Origin: Takakia lepidozioides | Lineage: Eukaryota > Streptophyta > Takakiopsida > Takakiales > Takakiaceae | NCBI GenBank assembly: GCA_030704615.1 | Contig: CM060734.1 | Coordinates: 41,928,042-41,992,041 of the forward strand | Reading direction: 5' to 3' | Length of the DNA stretch: 64,000 bases | Part shown: positions 57,901 to 64,000 of the stretch, one piece after another | How the letters are laid out: each line of letters starts with the position of its first letter | How positions within the stretch are numbered: position 1 is the first letter of the stretch | Program-made: the position numbers and the translations under genes | Notes under the pieces: model-generated | The model's input: only the letters and a program-made list of their open reading frames with translations | What the model was told of the DNA's origin: nothing | The model's database searches: none

Positions 57901-60900
57901 CACTTGCTCGTGGTGAACTTCAGGTAACTTCCTGCCATGGTGGTCTCTCGCTGCATCTGCACAGGCACATCCTCAGCTGCACCAAGGCTTGAATTTTGAC
58001 TAAAACCCTAGGTCACCAGACAGGCTATTTATTGGGGAATGGGTAACTGGCCCATTTCCTGACAACTGGCTTGTAAATGAGGCTATTTGTGCTTAGTATA
58101 GACTTTTGGACAACAGAAGTTCATTTCCAGAAATTATGGTTTTATAAGATCAAATTTCTACGTGGCTAACTCTCCAATGATCAAGGCCATGCATTTCTAT
58201 TAGAATCTGGCAGATTTGTACTGAGGTTATTACTCAAAAAGAGACGAATCTTAACATATTTAGATGAGGAATGCAATGGTATGTTAGTTGTTAATAGTAT
58301 TTTGAAACTTGATGTGCATGTTCCACTGTTGCTGTCGGCAGTGTATTGGTGCTACTACTCTGGATGAGTACAGGAAGCACATTGAAAAGGACCCTGCTCT
58401 GGAGCGTCGGTTCCAGCCTGTCCTGGTTCCAGAACCCACGGTTGAGGAAACTATCTTAATCCTGAAGGGGTTAAGGGAACGCTATGAGATTCACCACAAG
58501 CTGCGCTATACTGATGAAGCTTTGGTAGCAGCAGCACAGTTATCATACCAGTATATCAGGTACTAAGTCTTTGTCTGTTGGTTGATTTAAATGACACTGG
58601 AGTTGAGCACGTCCGGTCGGTCCCGTGCGCAAAATGTTTTTCTTCAGCTCAAAGATGTTTGGAAGGAATAGGGTACTCAAAGTGCTTGATTACTCATTGT
58701 GGTAATGTACAAGTGCAAAACTAGTAGTTAGTCCTGCATGGCCATCTTACAGGCAGATATCGCTGCCTGTGGGTGTTGGAATGATTAAGTTAGCATGTGC
58801 AATAATGTGATGTTTCTGTGCAGTGACCGCTTTTTACCGGATAAGGCGATTGATCTGATTGATGAGGCTGGTTCTCGTGTTCGTCTTCGTCATGCCCAGG
58901 TGAGTGAATCGTGTGCAGCTATGGGCATATGACAAATGTATATATATAATGCTCAATTTGAGTTGTCGAATTTAACAGTTTGTGTTGTCTTGATTATACA
59001 TTCGAGACCTGATTTGTCTTGCACTCTTAGATTGATCTCTAAGTTATACGACAGCCTTCTTTCTGGTTTCCTTTCTCTCTTTTTAGTTTCTTCTTCTGTG
59101 TGACTTTCCCTTGATGTTTTTTCCTGGCACCTTTGTTTTCATCTTTGAAAGCCCTTCTTCACCTTGGATATGGTTATCTCATTTCATCTTTGGTTACTCT
59201 GAAGTGTAAGTTTCTTGGCTCTCAAATGAACATATGATAAAAATAATATTATACAGTCTGAAGCTGAGATTGTATCTCTCCGTCCGTGTATTTCTACTCA
59301 AAGAGCCTAAAGTTGCAGCCTCTCCCTTTGCCTTTGTTGGAGAAGCACTGGTTCAAGTTGCACCTACCACCTACCCGAGTTTTCAAAATCATGTGGTCAT
59401 TCTCATCATTCTGTCACTGTATATGTGTCAGCTACCTGAGGAGGCGAGAGAGCTTGACAAGGAGCTACGGGGAATTACTAAAGAAAAGAATGAGGCAGTC
59501 CGCGGTCAAGATTTTGAGAAGGTAAGCAAATTGTTCTGTCGTTGTCAGTTGGTGCTGGCAATCGATTTCACTGTGATGCTGGATGAGCTGGTAGTTTCTC
59601 ACTCTTGTGCTCATGAAGGGAAATGACGCAAAGTCCTTGTGCCTCTGTTATGGGCATCATTGGTACTCCTGGGCTGGTAACCTTTCCTGAAGTAGCAGAA
59701 ACTCACCCACTTGACTGAAGAAGTATCCCGGAAGAAGTATCCCCTTCCTTATGTACTTCGGATGTTCATTGTTGCTATGTTGCTGTGGCATCTTGGAAAG
59801 CTGGTAAGTGATTTTTTTTACAGTTAGTGGTGGCTATGTTATATCAAGATGGAGTTAAGCAAGTCCATCTGACCCTGTAACGGTGTATCATCTTACAGTT
59901 GACCTTCATTTCGTTGTCAACTTTGCTTATACCTATAGTATAGGATACCATATGGTCCTCTGAAACCGTCACATAGTGAGTGCTTACACCTGTCATTACC
60001 TTTGGTTTGTAGGCTGGAGAGCTGCGTGATCGCGAAATGGAGTTGAAGGCTCAAATTTCTGCTATCACTGAGAAAGGCAAGGAAAAGTTGAAGGCAGAGA
60101 GCGAGGCTGGAGAGGCAGGTCCAATGGTGGAGGAAGCGGACATTCAACAAATTGTCTCTGCGTGGACAGGCATCCCTGTTGAGAAAGTGTCCACGGATGA
60201 GTCCGATCGCCTGCTGAAGATGGAGGAAACTCTGCACCAACGTGTGATTGGGCAGGATGAGGCTGTTAAGGCCATTAGTAGGGCCATTCGGCGGGCCCGC
60301 GTGGGCTTGAAGAACCCCAACCGTCCTATAGCAAGCTTCATCTTTTCAGGACCCACTGGCGTGGGGAAGTCAGAGCTTGCCAAGGCTCTCGCTTCATACT
60401 ACTTCGGATCAAAGGAGGCTATGGTACGACTGGATATGAGTGAATTTATGGAGCGCCATACAGTATCGAAACTCATTGGTTCACCCCCTGGGTATGTGGG
60501 TTACAGTGAGGGGGGTCAGTTGACTGAGGCAGTGCGCCGGCGACCATATACAGTGGTGCTTTTTGATGAGATAGAGAAGGCACACCCTGATGTATTTAAC
60601 ATGATGCTTCAGATTTTGGAAGATGGTCGCCTGACGGACAGCAAGGGACGAACTGTTGATTTCAAGAACACTCTTTTGATCATGACATCAAATGTGGGGA
60701 GCAGTGTAATTGAAAAGGGTGGTGGTGGTATTGGTTTCCAGTTGGACTATGGTGAGAAAGACTCAAGCTACAACCGTATCAAGAGTTTGGTGAATGAGGA
60801 GCTAAAGCAGTACTTCCGACCTGAGTTTTTGAACCGTTTGGATGAGATCATTGTTTTCAGGCAACTCACCAAATCTGAGGTGAAGGAGATTGCTGACATC

Positions 60901-61441
60901 ATGTTGAAGGAGGTGTTTGAGCGGCTGAAGAAAAAGGAGATTGACTTGCAGGTATGTGGATTTGAAGGCTAGGTAGATTGGCAACTGTGACACTCTGCAG
61001 ATTGGGTCCCACCATTCAAGCCATTCTGTATGGATAGTGTGTATGTACATGTAGAGCACCGTAAGTCTGTCAGGGTTGATTGCCTATCATCTCAAAATGG
61101 GCTAGATTCTGAAGGTACATTTGAGGGAAGGCTTTCCAATGTTGGTTTGCCTGGGCAGCTCTCCTGAAATTTCTATGCAATTGTGTGTGCAGGTAACTGA
61201 GAGGTTTAGGGACCGGGTGGTGGACGAGGGTTACAGTCCGAGCTATGGTGCTCGACCATTGCGACGCGCTATCATGAGGCTATTGGAGGATAGCATGGCT
61301 GAGCGGATGCTTGCAGGTGAAATAAAGGAGGGAGACTCTGCCATTATTGATGTTGATTCAGAGGGGGGTGTCACAGTGTTGAATGGGACAACAGGTACTG
61401 CCTCAAGTACAGCTATTGAGGCACCCGCTGGTGTTTCCTAA
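54993..61441 (+). CDS. CLPC: Chloroplast ClpC-type Hsp100 chaperone, 10 exons, 941 aa
   Basis: AAA+ unfoldase that feeds proteins to the chloroplast ClpPR protease and assists import. Exons: 54993-55605, 56284-56399, 56709-56831, 57240-57425, 57708-57923, 58342-58559, 58824-58899, 59432-59521, 60013-60951 and 61193-61441; every junction is in phase. Residues 1-106 are a Ser/Arg-rich transit peptide. The mature-type start [20 protein letters not shown] is at 107. The double Clp N-domain reaches ~235. NBD1 has Walker A GEPGVGKT (316-323) and Walker B LVIDE (384-388). A UVR-like middle segment ([20 protein letters not shown]) occupies exon 8. NBD2 has GPTGVGKS (659-666), [20 protein letters not shown] and the [15 protein letters not shown] sensor-2 box. 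Intron 2 appears to use a GC donor (CAG|GCATGT). Length and domain set are normal for ClpC; I see no damage. Confidence 0.96.
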
Positions 61442-64000
61442 GCTTCTTTCTTAGTGTAATTTGCTAGTCAGCACAAAAGGTGGGGGCATATATTAACAGA
61501 AATCATGTAAGTAGTGAGGTCATCTCTATGCAGAGGGCCAAGTAGTTTCATAGACTTGCCCCTGAGTCCTGCCTCTGTATCAATAGCAGAAAAGTGTCAT
61601 GGAAGTTCCAGTAAAAAAAGAATCAGTAACTTTATATCGTCTCTTCTATTGGAGGTTTCTCGTGGGCCAATGGTGGATTGGCTTTGGTTAGGCCACTCTT
61701 GGTGTGATTCATGTTCCATTGTCTTATCATGAAAGCAGTCCATGTTGAAGGACAGACACCCTTAGTTGAGAAAACAATGATGACCTTGATGGATTCAGAC
61801 CTCTCCAGGCTATTGCATATTGCAGATTTTTCAGATTGTCACTTGTCTTTCCTTATAATGGGTAAACCAAGTGGCTGTGATCCAAATGTCATACTGGGTT
61901 GGGTAGAAACACCAGTGGAGGTGCATGGACTGCTGTGCCTCTGAAAGTTGTTGTTGGATGGACTCTACCTCGGCCTTGGCCACCCCACCTCCTTGCCCAC
62001 ACTTACTCCTTGTCATGTTGTCACACCTGTTGGTGCACCCCCCCTCTCATCCGTCCTCAAAAGCAGATCTTCTGCCAGTGCTGAATTCTGTTCCAAAGAT
62101 CCTAGAGAGAGATCCAAAAGGATGCACCTATGCTTAAACTGGTCCGAGTCTTGATGTTGAGAACCAGAACCATGCCAATGGTACCTGCAATTCATGAGCT
62201 TGACTCTTCAGCAAAGACCGTGGGTGTGCAATGTAGTGCCCTCTCTTTCCCCATTGTTTGGTGCAAAACCTACTGTGTCAAGTGCAACTCTGACTCTTAG
62301 GGTGAGCAAAAACTTCGATAACCTATCCTCTCTCTGACTGTAGGCTCTAACTGCTTCATAAAGGACACAAATTCGTTTTCTTAGAAAGTTGTCACCAAGG
62401 GCCCCGTTGATGTTGAGCTCTGATTCTGCTGCCGCTGGTCAGCCCAAACCGTCCCGCAGCTGCCATCAGTCTTTTTGGAAGCCGTGAAGCTGAGGCTGCA
62501 GACACGGAGAGTGCACTTTTCTCCATTCTTCCCATTTTCCAAAGTACATAATTTGTAAGTCCTACTCTCTGAGTGATGATGTGCACAACCACTGAAGCAT
62601 CCGTGGAGCACTGCTCAGCGTTGTATATAATTCATTCACCCAATAGGACCGTTGCTAGGCCGGCCACATGGACGCTTGCTGGCAGTCAGCTCCACCACGA
62701 AGGGGAGGTGGGCTGGTGGGTCAAGCATGCAGCAACAGCTGATGGGCAGTCAGCCAAGCATGTAACAAGTAGCTGAAGCAGCACTAACTGAAGCCACACG
62801 GACCCTTCAACCGGCAAAGTTGAGATGGCAATGCTATAGCGGGTTGAGTTATCACAGGGGTTGGGTATGCGGCTGCGAGGTATCTCATAGTGGGGCATCA
62901 AAAGCTCAGGTGGAGCCAGTGCAGGGGATAGAATTTGAAGTGGAGTTCTTCAAGAACGTAGAATGGCTCTACCAAAGCCAATGAGTCTCTACAAAGTTTA
63001 TAGTATCGGACCTCTGATCTCATGCAATGTATGAGAGAAGAAAAGAAAGTGCTACCCTGTCTCTACTTCTGCGATACACACATGGCAGATCTAGGTATGG
63101 ATTGTCTAAATCCGCAGGGTTCGAGAACCGGGTTGGATCGCAATTTCATTTGCTCTTCCGTAGCTCCATCTAGTCTTTAAAAAGAAGCTATGATTGTCCA
63201 CAAATTTAGAGCTCACAATGCGTGAACTAAACATCCTTTCTCTTCCTTGAGGTGGCGTGAGCTTTGTATATTGTCACATGACATGAACCTGGGCTCACAA
63301 CGTAACCTTGTTGGGTTTACTGAGACTAGAAGTTTGGGGTCGCTGTTATTTTAGATTCTACCTTGCATTGGCGTTCCTCTTGCTGTCGTGGTCACTTGGT
63401 TTCTGTTTTCGCGTCTTTTCCTTTTCTTCCCTTGGTTGTTGGTGTTTTCTTTGCAATATGCTCTAAGGCCCCACGGAAATCGTATGTTATTTTTCTTCAT
63501 ATTGTTCGTTCTATTTTTAATGTGTTTCAGGGACTTCGCTCCCTTGTTTAAGGAAAAAAAAAAAAAAAAAACATGTCATGGAAACAAGCGATTAGTCGCA
63601 TATGGCTCCTCTTTGTGAATAAAGAAACTACTTTCATCCATAATAAACCTAAAAAAGCATCCATTTGTTTCTCATAAGTTGTTCAATACCAGAGATATAA
63701 CCTGAGAGAGGTGTTACCTGGAGAAGGCACATCAAGAATGAGTTTTCAACAGAGGAGAGGAGGTGATACCTGGGGAAGGCAAAGCAGGGGCTTAGCCATT
63801 TTTGATAATGATGCGTAGTCTCCTCTTTGGAAATAAAGAGGAGCCAATAAACAATTTGGTGACAATCCTTGCAAACCTTGGCCTTCTCTCCCAGAATTCT
63901 AATTATCTGCCAAGAAATGAATTACTTGTCCTTAAGTACGAGTTTGGATAAAATATTACGAAACAAGAACTATTGTTAGGGGGCGGTGTCCCTTTTCTCA
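61442..64000. other. ClpC 3' flank, no further gene seen
   Basis: The start should hold the ClpC 3' UTR. Short ORFs here overlap on both strands and match nothing I recognise. An A-run at about 63551-63569 after a T-rich stretch could be a retroposon tail, but no retroposon body was identified. Confidence 0.4.

Overview
This is a nuclear DNA window from a green plant. The evidence is a chloroplast-targeted ClpC chaperone split over ten in-phase exons, a plant-type serine acetyltransferase, a 12-oxophytodienoate-reductase-like flavoenzyme and a LEA2-type protein, all in a repeat-rich background. I cannot name the species. The short introns and the unusual transposon content (OTU/endonuclease Helentron, methyltransferase-bearing Ty3/gypsy element) lead me to guess a non-seed streptophyte such as a bryophyte, lycophyte, fern or charophyte alga, but that is inference only.

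Host genes. A two-exon SAM-dependent methyltransferase lies at 6161-7383 (+) and an intronless serine acetyltransferase at 9732-11078 (-). An OPR/Old-Yellow-Enzyme gene of seven exons lies at 43056-46459 (-), a three-exon LEA2/NHL-like gene at 50519-52406 (-), and ClpC at 54993-61441 (+). For ClpC (941 aa) and the LEA2 gene (262 aa) I could place every splice junction in phase. In the OPR gene only the first intron is unresolved.

Mobile DNA. Positions 1-5.2 kb hold small palindromic and MITE-like elements. Positions 12.8-36.7 kb are a nest of mobile elements: a degraded LINE; a 5.6-kb DNA transposon (15167-20795) with 15-bp inverted termini and an 8-bp target duplication; a 5'-truncated Ty3/gypsy element on the minus strand (about 22.5-28.0 kb) with an extra ORF after integrase; and a second Ty3/gypsy-type element on the plus strand (28.0-36.7 kb). 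The last of these is the main discovery. Its pol region carries a DNMT3-like cytosine-5 DNA methyltransferase between protease and the (deleted) reverse transcriptase, and a PHD-finger-like domain at the integrase C-terminus. A second 4.0-kb copy of the DNA transposon (29835-33822) sits inside the methyltransferase reading frame, and the frame resumes exactly after the 8-bp duplication. A second, decayed copy of the protease-methyltransferase segment lies at 48579-49663 (-), so the methyltransferase belongs to the retroelement family and is not a chance neighbour.

Positions 36.7-42.9 kb are a decayed Helentron (OTU protease, DUF6570-like region, HUH Rep, PIF1 helicase, EEP endonuclease) with an internal inversion/rearrangement and a duplicated terminal hairpin. 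It ends about 130 bp from the OPR stop codon.

Both DNA-transposon copies share three further features: a captured LINE fragment in the same place and orientation, a conserved box A/box B/T-run unit that looks like a small Pol III RNA gene, and regularly spaced CCCCCT...TGTA subterminal motifs. All element ORFs seen here are broken, so none of the copies in this window looks autonomous.
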